Shown: positions 9,504-16,862 of the stretch, piece after piece | Layout of the letters: each line of letters begins with the position of its first letter | Position numbering within the stretch: position 1 is the stretch's first letter | Origin: Hymenochaete sp. R1 | Lineage: Eukaryota > Basidiomycota > Agaricomycetes > Hymenochaetales > Hymenochaetaceae | NCBI GenBank assembly: GCA_019400425.1 | Contig: JAFREE010000258.1 | Location: forward strand, 1 to 21,922 | Direction: 5' to 3' | DNA length: 21,922 nucleotides | Made by a program: the position numbers and the translations under genes | Notes under the pieces: generated by a model | Told to the model about the DNA's origin: nothing | Seen by the model: only the letters and a program-made list of their open reading frames with translations | Databases searched by the model: none

Positions 9504-10966
9504 AGGATCCAATCACGTAATATTTATAACCCATAATCTCTCATGCGCCAGTTGTAGAGCCGACGCCTATTAACCCGGTGCAATCGAGTTGCGGCGAACC
9601 CATGCTACCGCCTCTCCCAACAACATAAACCACACATTATTTCATTTCATTTTAGATCTTATTTCATCAGGAACGTCAAGCATGTCTATCTCTCCTCTTT
9701 CTCTTGGTATCTCGATTTTCATTCTCTATCTACTTTTACGTTTCGAATATTTCCCCGGGTTTCTCATACAAAGTCATCGGACTCCCTATTCTGTATTAAT
9801 ATTCTGGGTCTTGGCCGTCTCTTTCTCTTCCTTTCCACCTCCGCCTCGGTTTCTTTTCGTTGCCTCTTGTAAAAAGTATTTTAGCCAGTATTTGATATCG
9901 AATATCAATAGAAGCTTTTCCCGACTCAATTTATTATCTTCTGAATGGGAGTTCGAAAGTCTCATTCGACATAGATTATTTTTCAACCAATAGGTAGCTG
10001 TAATTCAGTTTCTCATAATTATTACCATGTCACATTATGCCCGGACTAAGATATGGCCTGGTGGTATGCGCGCACCGAATGAACCCCCTGTTCCGTCCGA
10101 TAAGATCGATATCGCGCACACCAGGTTCGTCTTGGGGCCTTTGGACGTCTTGCTACTGACGCGAAGGGGTTGGGTTGATTAACGACATTTCTCGACAAGA
10201 CGAGTGAGAAAAGCCAAATTGAGTCCTCCTGCGATACGAATAGCTTCATAAGAAGTGTCTCCGAGCAGAGTATGCTCCAGTAGAAAGGCGCGTCCGAGAG
10301 GAAGAGTACTAGTAGGCACCACGACAAGAGAAAACTCAAAAAACTCTCGACAGTAAAACGCGATGGTCACAAACCACGTGTGCTACTGTCACAAGATTGC
10401 TTCTCGCTGATCCTAAGTTTCCTAACAAGCAGGCAGAGGTTTATTTGGTGCATGTCAGGACGCGGATCCTTATTCATTCAAGTAGACTGCAGCACAGTGA
10501 TAAAATGATTAGTGCTTGAACAATGAAGATCCGTAAGTCGAGAGGCACATATGTTCATAGATTTGATGGTGCCAAGAGTTCTATATCTGGAGAATATCAA
10601 GACCGTGAAGAAGATTAAATGAAAACGAATAGATGAATTTTGGAGGTCTTGAATCTGAAGGCCGGGTGTCCAGCCTTGACGAGTAGAAGGTCGCACGTGT
10701 CTTTTCGTCGAGTGGCCGTTCGTGGTCGTTGCTCTTCGGCAATAGTAACAGCACGACATTGGTTTATTAGCAAACATTGTCGTTTTGACCACGTTCGACA
10801 AGTCCCTCCTTTGAAAAAATGCTTCAAACAAAATGGATACTTCGAAGGCCGTATATATAGCACTGATTACAGTCATCTGCAAAACAGATTAGTGGCTGGA
10901 TGGCAATTCCATCGAAATACGTGACGTACACAACATAAATACCACAATCATGTGATGATGAATCCG
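9504..10966. other. Gene-poor convergent intergenic region
   Basis: This stretch of about 1.46 kb separates a plus-strand gene (ends 9503) from asf1 on the minus strand (ends 10967), so both 3' UTRs should lie here. Apart from the doubtful small ORF at 9682-9993, the ORFs (10046-10370 minus, 10478-10882 minus, 10640-10924 plus) overlap each other, lack good starts and resemble no family. No transposase, reverse transcriptase or terminal repeat was recognised. A TATATATA-like stretch at about 10851-10859 has no gene behind it. Confidence 0.45.
9682..9993 (+). CDS. Doubtful small membrane protein ORF
   Basis: An ATG-started ORF of 103 aa. The start SPLSLGISIFILYLLL is a good transmembrane helix, and a second hydrophobic stretch is SVLIFWVLAVSFSSF, followed by PPPPRFLF and a polar Asn/Ser/Arg-rich tail ending HRLFFNQ. 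A TATA-like ATTTATAA lies at about 9521-9528. It is unspliced, AT-rich and matches nothing I know. The hydrophobic composition may simply come from T-rich DNA, so it may not be a gene. Confidence 0.25.
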   Translation: MSISPLSLGISIFILYLLLRFEYFPGFLIQSHRTPYSVLIFWVLAVSFSSFPPPPRFLFVASCKKYFSQYLISNINRSFSRLNLLSSEWEFESLIRHRLFFNQ

Positions 10967-11659
10967 TCATGAAACAGCGATAGAAGTGGGTTGGATATCC
11001 ATTGGTTCATCTTCCCCGATGGTGTCCGCAGAGGGTACTGCGGCTGATTGAGCAGGTCCAACGGCAACTTCAGTTGTGGGTATGGGCGAAACATCCCTAC
11101 AACAACAAGATTCAGTGAAACATAGCTAATTCGATTAGAAATGCCCTCAGTGCTTACCATTTGATTTGGAATAGGGTCACTCGGGGCTTCACCGTCACAT
11201 TCCTTTCCAGTCTCTCCACCATAGGCGTCTGAGGCGGATTTTCTTGCATCTCCTCATTGTCATATGTCGTATTCTGGTAGTATCCCACGCGCACGAACTC
11301 CTGGTCATTGTAGATTCCCGTGAAAATGAGCGCGGCAATTCCCAGAAGGTCATCCTTGGGTATGCGTGACGGGTCTGGCGGGGGGCTATTGAACTCAAAA
11401 CAATTGGTTCCCACGGGTACGGGCCCAACTAAGCATGAATCTAGCTCTTGGTCTAGTTCCGGATACTCGGGAGAGGAGACGAAGGTGAGGCGCCATTCAA
11501 GGTCGTCTGGTAGCTCAGCAATACATTCAAAGGTGACTTTGAACTTGTACTCGTCCGAGAAGCGCGCAGGGTTATTTTGGAATTCAATATCCTACAGACA
11601 ATTAGGCTCATGCTATAATAACAAGCAGATATACGTACTCTTATTCTGACGATAGACAT
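10967..11659 (-). CDS. asf1: Histone H3-H4 chaperone Asf1
   Basis: Asf1 binds the H3-H4 dimer and hands it to CAF-1 and HIRA-type assembly factors in the nucleus during replication, repair and transcription. Exons in transcription order are 11659-11639, 11591-11158 and 11096-10967, giving 194 aa. The conserved Ig-like core is complete: MSIVRIRDIEFQNNPARF, FKVTFECIAELPDDLEW, DQELDSCLVGPVPVGTN, FVRVGYYQNTTYDNEE, ENPPQ and KPRVTLFQIKWD. The core ends at about residue 153, where an intron splits the Trp codon. The remaining 40 or so residues are a short acidic, Pro/Ala-rich tail, as expected for fungal Asf1. The first exon has only 21 nt. It is divergently arranged with the BAG gene across a 339-bp shared promoter that carries an ACGCGT box, which fits S-phase expression. 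Confidence 0.97.
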
Positions 11660-11832
11660 AGCTTTTGACGGTGTAGAATCCAGACGACGGTGGTGGTAAA
11701 AGGTAGACGTAGAATGCGGCTTTCTTCGCTCACCGAGCAGATCTAGAGTCCCAAATAAGAAATGACGCGAGTCGCGCTAAAGCACGTGAAAAGTGTTACA
11801 ATGTGTCACAATCTAAGTCACGCTTTGCGTTA

Positions 11833-11845
11833 TTCTAGAATGTTC
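11833..11845. promoter_or_regulatory. Three-unit heat-shock element (HSE)
   Basis: TTCTAGAATGTTC is an exact TTCnnGAAnnTTC, the minimal trimer site for heat-shock factor (Hsf1). It stands about 155 bp upstream of a BAG-domain (Hsp70 co-chaperone) start, a sensible target, and about 175 bp from asf1. Confidence 0.65.
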
Positions 11846-11851
11846 ACGCGT
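11846..11851. promoter_or_regulatory. ACGCGT (MCB-type) box
   Basis: This palindromic MluI cell-cycle box consensus is bound by MBF-type APSES factors at G1/S genes in fungi. It directly abuts the HSE. asf1, an S-phase histone chaperone, is the likelier beneficiary. Confidence 0.5.
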
Positions 11852-11912
11852 CGAGTGGAATGCTCTCTCTCCTTCTCCTTCCTCCTCCTCTTCTGTATTA
11901 CAAACATTCTCG

Positions 11913-11918
11913 TATAAA
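11913..11918 (+). promoter_or_regulatory. TATA box of the IQ-BAG gene
   Basis: TATAAA lies 81 bp before the ATG at 11999 and just after a CT-rich tract, the usual fungal core-promoter arrangement. Confidence 0.5.
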
Positions 11919-11998
11919 TTCTGGAAAAATGGCACATCCTTCCTTTATCGCCTACCACGACCACAACAAGCTCACTGACATCATTATCATCATCGACG

Positions 11999-13852
11999 AT
12001 GTACGGTTACGATCCTACGTCTTACGCTCACACATTCTACAACTCGCCATACGCTCAACGTAGGCCGTCACCGCCTCCAGCGACCTATTACCCATACGCA
12101 TCGTATGATCCGTACACACGCTCTCTTGCTGAGGAGCAAGCTGCCCGAAATGCTCTTCAGAAGGCCGCCCAACAGGAACGAGCGAGGCGGATCATGCAGG
12201 CCCGCGCTGAGGAGGAGGAGCGCATACGAGCAGCTGAAGTCGCGCGGAGGGAGAGGGAGGTGCAGGCTAGGAGGCAACAACAGCACCGCATCCATCAGCA
12301 CCCTCACTCAGCGTATGGCCTCCCCTATTCATATGGCTATGGCTATCCCAACTTTGGCTACGAGTGCAATTACGACGAAGACTCCGAGGATGATGAAGGT
12401 GGACCCACCGCACCGCAAGTACCGTTCTACTCCCAGCTTTTCCCGCAACCTCGAATCCAGACCACACATAAAGCTCGACCTACTTCTCGGCCGTCTTCTA
12501 ATGAACGCAAAGCTGCTCAGCATGAGGTTCGTATTCTCACCTTCGTTTTTACTGAAGAACCTATAGCTAATATTATCGTATCACAGCCTGAACAACCCAA
12601 ATTTTCCCAAGAACAGCCTTCGATCGCGATCCCTATCAACGACCCCAGGCCCGTGTTCTCATACACTCCCGAGGAGCAAGAGGCCGTAGAATCCGCTGCT
12701 TCGACCCTCCAATCCCATTACCGCAAACGAAACTTTAAGCGCGCGTCCCTATCCCAATTAGCTTCTATTCGCTCCCGACTTGCGAGCCTTAACACATCCT
12801 CTATTGTACCCGATCACCTCGACTTCGAACCCGGGACGTTCTTAAAGGAGATTGGTCGCGAGAAGCTCGCATACACGAAACAGAACAGTCCTGTGCACGC
12901 ATTCGAGGATAGCTGCATGAAGATGCTGCAACAGCTCGACGCGGTGGAGAGCCACGGGATTTTGGAAGTGAGGGAATGCAGGAGGGTGCTGGTGCGATTA
13001 ATCGAAGAGAAGTTACGCGAAGTGGATGCGGAGGTGAGGAAGGTTTGGGAGAAACAGACGAAGCATGAAGAGGAAATGGCCAGGGCCAGTTCCGCGTCAA
13101 CCATGGAGAACGTTGCCGAGGATGACTCCAAATCTCTCGCATTGCAAGTGCAGCCTGCTTCCGTACTCGAAGCTGACCCATCTGATGAACAGCACTCAAG
13201 CAATGACGACGATACAAGTGCGGCTCCCATCGATATGGATCAGCCGATGTTGCATCCACCAGATTCTACATCCACTCATGCACCTGAATCAGACCCTTTG
13301 TCGGTGCTCGAGGTTAACGTTGAGGATACTCCGATTTCCGACCTGAGTTCTCCAGCGACCACCGACCCTGCTGTCGTCGACACCGTCGCCAATACCAATA
13401 CTGCTAGCCTCGAAGCTGAACTTGACGGTAACGCTATTTCTCCTGAAGTGACAGCAGCAGCTTCACCAGTCTCCACCGGCTCTGTTGCTGAGACCGCCGC
13501 TTTTATGGACACTGGATCGAACACCCTGACTCCCTCCATCCTTCCCGTCTCCGACGCTGAACACCCTGCAACAGAAGAAAACCGCGAATCTGAATGCGAG
13601 ATTGTCCCTGACGCCGATGCCGATGTGGAGATGGAGAACGATACCGAGGCGGAGGACGATGGCGACAACGAAGTGGAAGACGAGCTGATCGTCATCGACC
13701 CTTCTCACTCCGAATCCGACGATTCAGGGGGTCCCGCCGTTCTGCCTTCGTCGATAGCGACAGTGTCTGGGCCCTCGTCATGTGGAAATAACCTGCCATC
13801 CCAGACGGCGAGCGAGCTAGAATCTGCCGAGAGGGATTTCGTTATGGTTTGA
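11999..13852 (+). CDS. IQ-motif and BAG-domain Hsp70 co-chaperone
   Basis: BAG domains bind the Hsp70 ATPase domain and promote nucleotide exchange. The frame is open for 617 codons, but 12527-12586 (60 nt, GTTCGT donor, CTAAT branch, CACAG acceptor) is probably an intron, leaving 597 aa (exons 11999-12526 and 12587-13852). The N-terminus is Tyr/Pro-rich (YYPYASYDPY). Residues 41-97 form a long charged coiled coil rich in E, R, A and Q. A second Tyr/Gly run (YSYGYGYPNFGY) follows, then an acidic DEDSEDDE. An IQ-like motif LQSHYRKRNFKR lies at about 217-228 (spliced). The BAG three-helix domain spans about 270-337 (YTKQNSPVHAFEDSCMKML to EVDAEVRKVWEKQ). The last 250 residues are acidic, Ser/Thr-rich and probably disordered, ending with SERDFVMV-like residues (ESAERDFVMV). 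IQ plus BAG recalls plant BAG5-7 proteins. The upstream HSE supports stress induction. Confidence 0.85.
   Translation: MYGYDPTSYAHTFYNSPYAQRRPSPPPATYYPYASYDPYTRSLAEEQAARNALQKAAQQERARRIMQARAEEEERIRAAEVARREREVQARRQQQHRIHQHPHSAYGLPYSYGYGYPNFGYECNYDEDSEDDEGGPTAPQVPFYSQLFPQPRIQTTHKARPTSRPSSNERKAAQHEVRILTFVFTEEPIANIIVSQPEQPKFSQEQPSIAIPINDPRPVFSYTPEEQEAVESAASTLQSHYRKRNFKRASLSQLASIRSRLASLNTSSIVPDHLDFEPGTFLKEIGREKLAYTKQNSPVHAFEDSCMKMLQQLDAVESHGILEVRECRRVLVRLIEEKLREVDAEVRKVWEKQTKHEEEMARASSASTMENVAEDDSKSLALQVQPASVLEADPSDEQHSSNDDDTSAAPIDMDQPMLHPPDSTSTHAPESDPLSVLEVNVEDTPISDLSSPATTDPAVVDTVANTNTASLEAELDGNAISPEVTAAASPVSTGSVAETAAFMDTGSNTLTPSILPVSDAEHPATEENRESECEIVPDADADVEMENDTEAEDDGDNEVEDELIVIDPSHSESDDSGGPAVLPSSIATVSGPSSCGNNLPSQTASELESAERDFVMV
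12527..12586 (+). other. Probable 60-nt in-frame intron in the IQ-BAG gene
   Basis: GT at 12527, a CTAAT branch motif near 12567 and CACAG at 12582-12586. The length is a multiple of three and there is no in-frame stop, so retention would insert 20 hydrophobic residues. The insert's sequence (LTFVF, ANIIV) is unlike the hydrophilic context, which favours its being an intron. Confidence 0.7.
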
Positions 13853-14590
13853 CGATGGGCTGCTGAGGCCGGGCTTTGTTCATGATATCACGATTATGAT
13901 GTTTCCTTGTTTTTCCCTTGGCTTTCTGGACTGGCTGGAGCGCACCTTATCATCCTCTTGACACCTCGTCTGTTTTTTCTTCGTATTGTACCTTTACAAC
14001 TCTTTCGACGAGGAATCGCATCAAATCCATAATTTATAGCGTATTACTTTGTACAAATATAATCCTACACGAGTTTCATAGAATTCAAGGCACAACCTTT
14101 CCATGCATTCATACTCAAGACAGTCAAAAGCGTCTCTACATACGAAAATCGACATTTTTTTAAAAAGAAACGAGCGACGGGTGATTATGCACTAATGCAC
14201 TGATGAAAACATCGTAAATACAAACCGAAAGAAGAGAGAAAGAAAGGGAAAAGACCAAATGCCCAATGTTACGTATAATTGACTTCACCTGCACATCGAG
14301 GAGGAAGGGAAGAAGTGAAGCAGACTAGACTACAATAAAATATGTTAAGAGCGGAAGAACAAGGGTGACTAAGATGGTCGGAGGGTGGGAGGGGGAGAGG
14401 GGGAGAGGGGGAGCGAATACAATGCAGATGCTGTGTCTTGCGTTCATAAAAAAAGAAACAATGTTTGTCACATTACGTTCACCGACTCATCATTTGAGGG
14501 CTCGAAGTCCATAGTACTAGTTGTCCATGCTCAATCCAAGCAACCATCCCCTTCTTTCTCAAGAAACAAAGGCAGCCGTAATGAAGATTA
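13853..14590. other. Convergent 3' intergenic region with G-rich tract
   Basis: This lies between the stop codons of the IQ-BAG gene (+) and the four-pass membrane protein gene (-). It should contain both 3' UTRs. AATAAA occurs on the plus strand at 14334-14339. A G-rich tract lies at 14380-14413. The ORF track frames here (13918-14163 and the start of 14385-15290) are unconvincing and run antisense into the next gene. Confidence 0.5.
14380..14413 (+). repeat. G-rich GGGGGAGA tandem tract, potential G-quadruplex
   Basis: Five runs of three to five G are separated by 1-3 nt (GGGTGGGAGGGGGAGAGG, then two more GGGGGAG units). This meets the usual G3+N1-7 pattern for a G-quadruplex. It lies in the intergenic space between two convergent genes. 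Confidence 0.7.
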
Positions 14591-15875
14591 TCATAACGCC
14601 TCGCTGCTAGACCTGAACTGCGGTTGCTGTGCATACAATCCCTGTCCTTGCACTTGTCCTTGCGTCTGCGGCTGTGGCTCCGAAACGTCCTCGACCGTCG
14701 CCGACGGTCTCGAGACGGACGGAGGCACGCGAGGACCAGGTCCGTACGGCGGGAGCGCTTCGACAGGCTTCGAGATCAACAGTCCCTTCCCCGCCGCGAA
14801 CTTCTCCCCTGCTCTGCCCCATCCGAATCCACGGCCCATTCCTAGCTCCGCGAGTCCGCTCAGTCCACCGCTTTTCTCATTTTCCATCGTCCCCGTCGCT
14901 TTTTCGTCCATTGTTGCGGTTGAGTGCGTGGCGGAGGATGCGCGGGACATGAATGACGGAGGCGCTTGGTTGGCCGCGTGTGTGAGGAAAGGCCGGAGGG
15001 GTGCAGGTGCCTGGTTGATTGCCTGGTCTTTCACGAACGGGAGTATCCCCTTCTTCTTGTCCGCGCGCCAGCTCAGAATAGACCGTTTGTCCTTGCCCCT
15101 CTCGCGGAACACAAGTCCAACAAGGATGTTTAAACAACCCACGGAGAACAAGAAAAACGCAGACACGAGCGCGAAGTCATCAACGTGGTGCGAGAGGACG
15201 GCGGCGCCAATAAACCACTGGAAGAGGCCGACGGCGCCCATGCCGAAATGCGAGCCGAGGACGGGGAAGAAGCGGTCGAAGAAGGCGTAGGGCCAGCCGA
15301 TCTCGGAGAGGAAGAGAATGACGGTCTGGAAGATGATCATGAGGCGGTTGACGACGGCCCAGAAGACGCCTGCGGGTTGGTTAGGGACCGTGCTATTTCT
15401 ATGTTATGGGGAAACAGAGGACGTCAGTTTAAGATTCGGAAATGAAGCAGGCAGGAGGTAAGGGCGTGTCGTGCAGTATGACGTGCCGCATGACCGCAAT
15501 AAAGACAATGCACGTATGAAAGGTCCGAGAGCATTGCAATCGCGTCTCTCCTTCGATGAAAAAGAAATGCCCAGGAAGGAAAACAAGAGGCTCAGACTCA
15601 CGCAATATAATCGCAATCCAGCATCTCATCCGACAACGTTGAGTTCGATGAGTCATTCTGCACGGCAGACATGAACGAGTTGACGGCCTTGACGTCCTCG
15701 ACCATCGTGAGGATGTTCGATGCGAAGACCAAGATGAGCGCGATGATGGACAGTGCGCGGATGACGTTGAGTCCAATAAAGATATCTAGTTTAGATGTTT
15801 AGAAAAAGAAAGCTCGAAAGTTGATGAGATGAGATGAGAAGGTGAGAGATACTCACAAGCACGAGGAGGCAACAT
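14591..15875 (-). CDS. Four-pass membrane protein, DUF7598/MARVEL-like
   Basis: A fungal integral membrane protein of unknown function. Exons in transcription order are 15875-15857, 15785-15602 and 15398-14591, in phase, giving 336 aa. TM1 is about residues 8-31 (FIGLNVIRALSIIALILVF). The following loop has NDSSNST glycosylation sequons and two Asp-rich turns with a Cys. TM2 is about 80-102 (FWAVVNRLMIIFQTVILFL). The loop WPYAFFDRFFPVLGSHFG follows. TM3 holds GLFQWFIGAAVLSHHV and TM4 LVSAFFLFSVGCLNILVGL. A basic RERGKDKRS ends the membrane core. The remaining 150 residues are hydrophilic, Pro/Ala-rich, with a Gln/Gly-rich end (QPQTQGQVQGQG). I recognise the core as the basidiomycete family annotated DUF7598, from memory. 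Intron 2 (203 nt) is three times longer than its neighbours in this window. The first exon encodes just six residues. Confidence 0.8.
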
Positions 15876-16862
15876 GATACAGTTGTTTGGCGTCTATGCT
15901 AAGGGTTTGCGTGAACGATTGGAAGATATGCTCCTTGAGCGTTTAAGCGATACAGTGGGAAGATGATATCAAAACAGGATGTATGCGATTCGTCTGCGAG
16001 CGTCAAGTAGAAAAGTAAGTAAGTGAAGAGGTGGACCTGCACCGAACGAGTTGCACTGCAAGTTTGAGTTGTTGAAGATGCAGAAGATGAAGGGGGAAAG
16101 TGGAAGTGAAAAGAACGAGAAGAAAAAGAGAAAAAGAAGGAGAGAAAGAGAGAAGAGGAGGCCAGGCCAACAGGCAGCAGGGATGGAATGAAAGGGTGAA
16201 GAGGGGGGACAAAGGCCACGCACCACGACAATGAACGTATTTAAGGCGGACTCGCAGCAAATGTAAGCCACACTCGCCTACGAGGAAACTCCCCTCCGTC
16301 CCCCTCTGTAACCCGCCTTGCATTGTTGTTGTCCGTCCATTGCTGTCCTTTGCTCAACGGGCTCAAGGGGAGAACAATAGCACATCGAGGTGAGAGGGCA
16401 ACCAGTTTCAGCTTCATGCGCGCACGCTTCGGCTCTTCTGATTCGCTTGTTTATTGTTGTACTTTTCCACCTTACTCATTTCGTTTTGTTCGCCAGGCTT
16501 AGCCGATTCCTGATTTCATAAGACAGAGAAAGAAATCACAAAATAAATAAATGGACCAAGGAACTGGATATACACCACAAGCAAGCACGCATAAAGGAAG
16601 TACAAAGGGAAATGGGAAAAATAAACGAGATGGGATACACGCAAAGTAAATCGTAACCGTAGACTTTAGACTTTACACAAGAATATGACGCGCATTTTCA
16701 CACAGTTGATCGGAGAAATGGAGGGGTAACAGTTCATTAAGGTATCATCCAAGCAAGACTTACGTTAAAAGAGACGAAAGAAAAGGTGAATATGAGTGTG
16801 GGGGTGAAGTAACAGACGAATTGTGAGCATAGAACGCGCAAGACACTCCGTTCCTTTTCTCA
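15876..16862. other. Intergenic region with long polypurine tract
   Basis: This is the promoter and 5' UTR side of the four-pass membrane protein gene and the 3' side of the Munc13-like gene (both minus). From about 16078 to 16165 the plus strand is almost pure purine (CT on the sense strand of the downstream gene), as in fungal core promoters. Three overlapping minus ORFs across 15899-16323 are Ser/Phe/Leu-rich shadows of this tract. TTTATT at 16450-16455 (AATAAA on the minus strand) is a possible poly(A) signal of the Munc13-like gene, though about 400 nt past its stop. Confidence 0.5.
16078..16165. repeat. Polypurine/polypyrimidine tract
   Basis: The plus strand from about 16078 is nearly all A and G (GAAGATGAAGGG, then AAAAGAGAAAAAGAAGG and similar). 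The complement is a CT-rich tract about 200 bp upstream of the minus-strand ATG at 15875. Confidence 0.6.

Larger units (their letters stand above)
11660..11998. promoter_or_regulatory. Divergent promoter shared by asf1 and the IQ-BAG gene
   Basis: The 339 bp between the two start codons hold, in order, ACGCGA (11765-11770) and TCGCGC (11772-11777), an E-box CACGTG (11783-11788), a heat-shock element (11833-11845), an ACGCGT box (11846-11851), a CT-rich tract (about 11864-11895) and TATAAA (11913-11918) facing the BAG gene. The sites are seen directly. Their binding factors are inferred from known consensus sequences. Confidence 0.65.

Noticed and set aside
10046..10924. ORFs on both strands in the gap before asf1
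   Set aside because: Mutually overlapping, without good ATG contexts or promoters, and with no recognisable motif.
12801..13708. Long minus-strand ORFs under the BAG gene
   Set aside because: They are antisense to BAG-domain and acidic-tail coding sequence and consist of Ser/Val runs mirroring Asp/Glu/Ala codons.
14385..15290. A 301-aa plus-strand ORF
   Set aside because: It is antisense to the well-supported four-pass membrane protein and starts in the G-rich tract; its open frame is a by-product of codon bias on the other strand.
15899..16323. Three overlapping minus-strand ORFs of 100-110 aa rich in Ser, Phe and Leu
   Set aside because: They are translations of a polypyrimidine promoter tract; composition is low-complexity in every frame and no family is recognisable.
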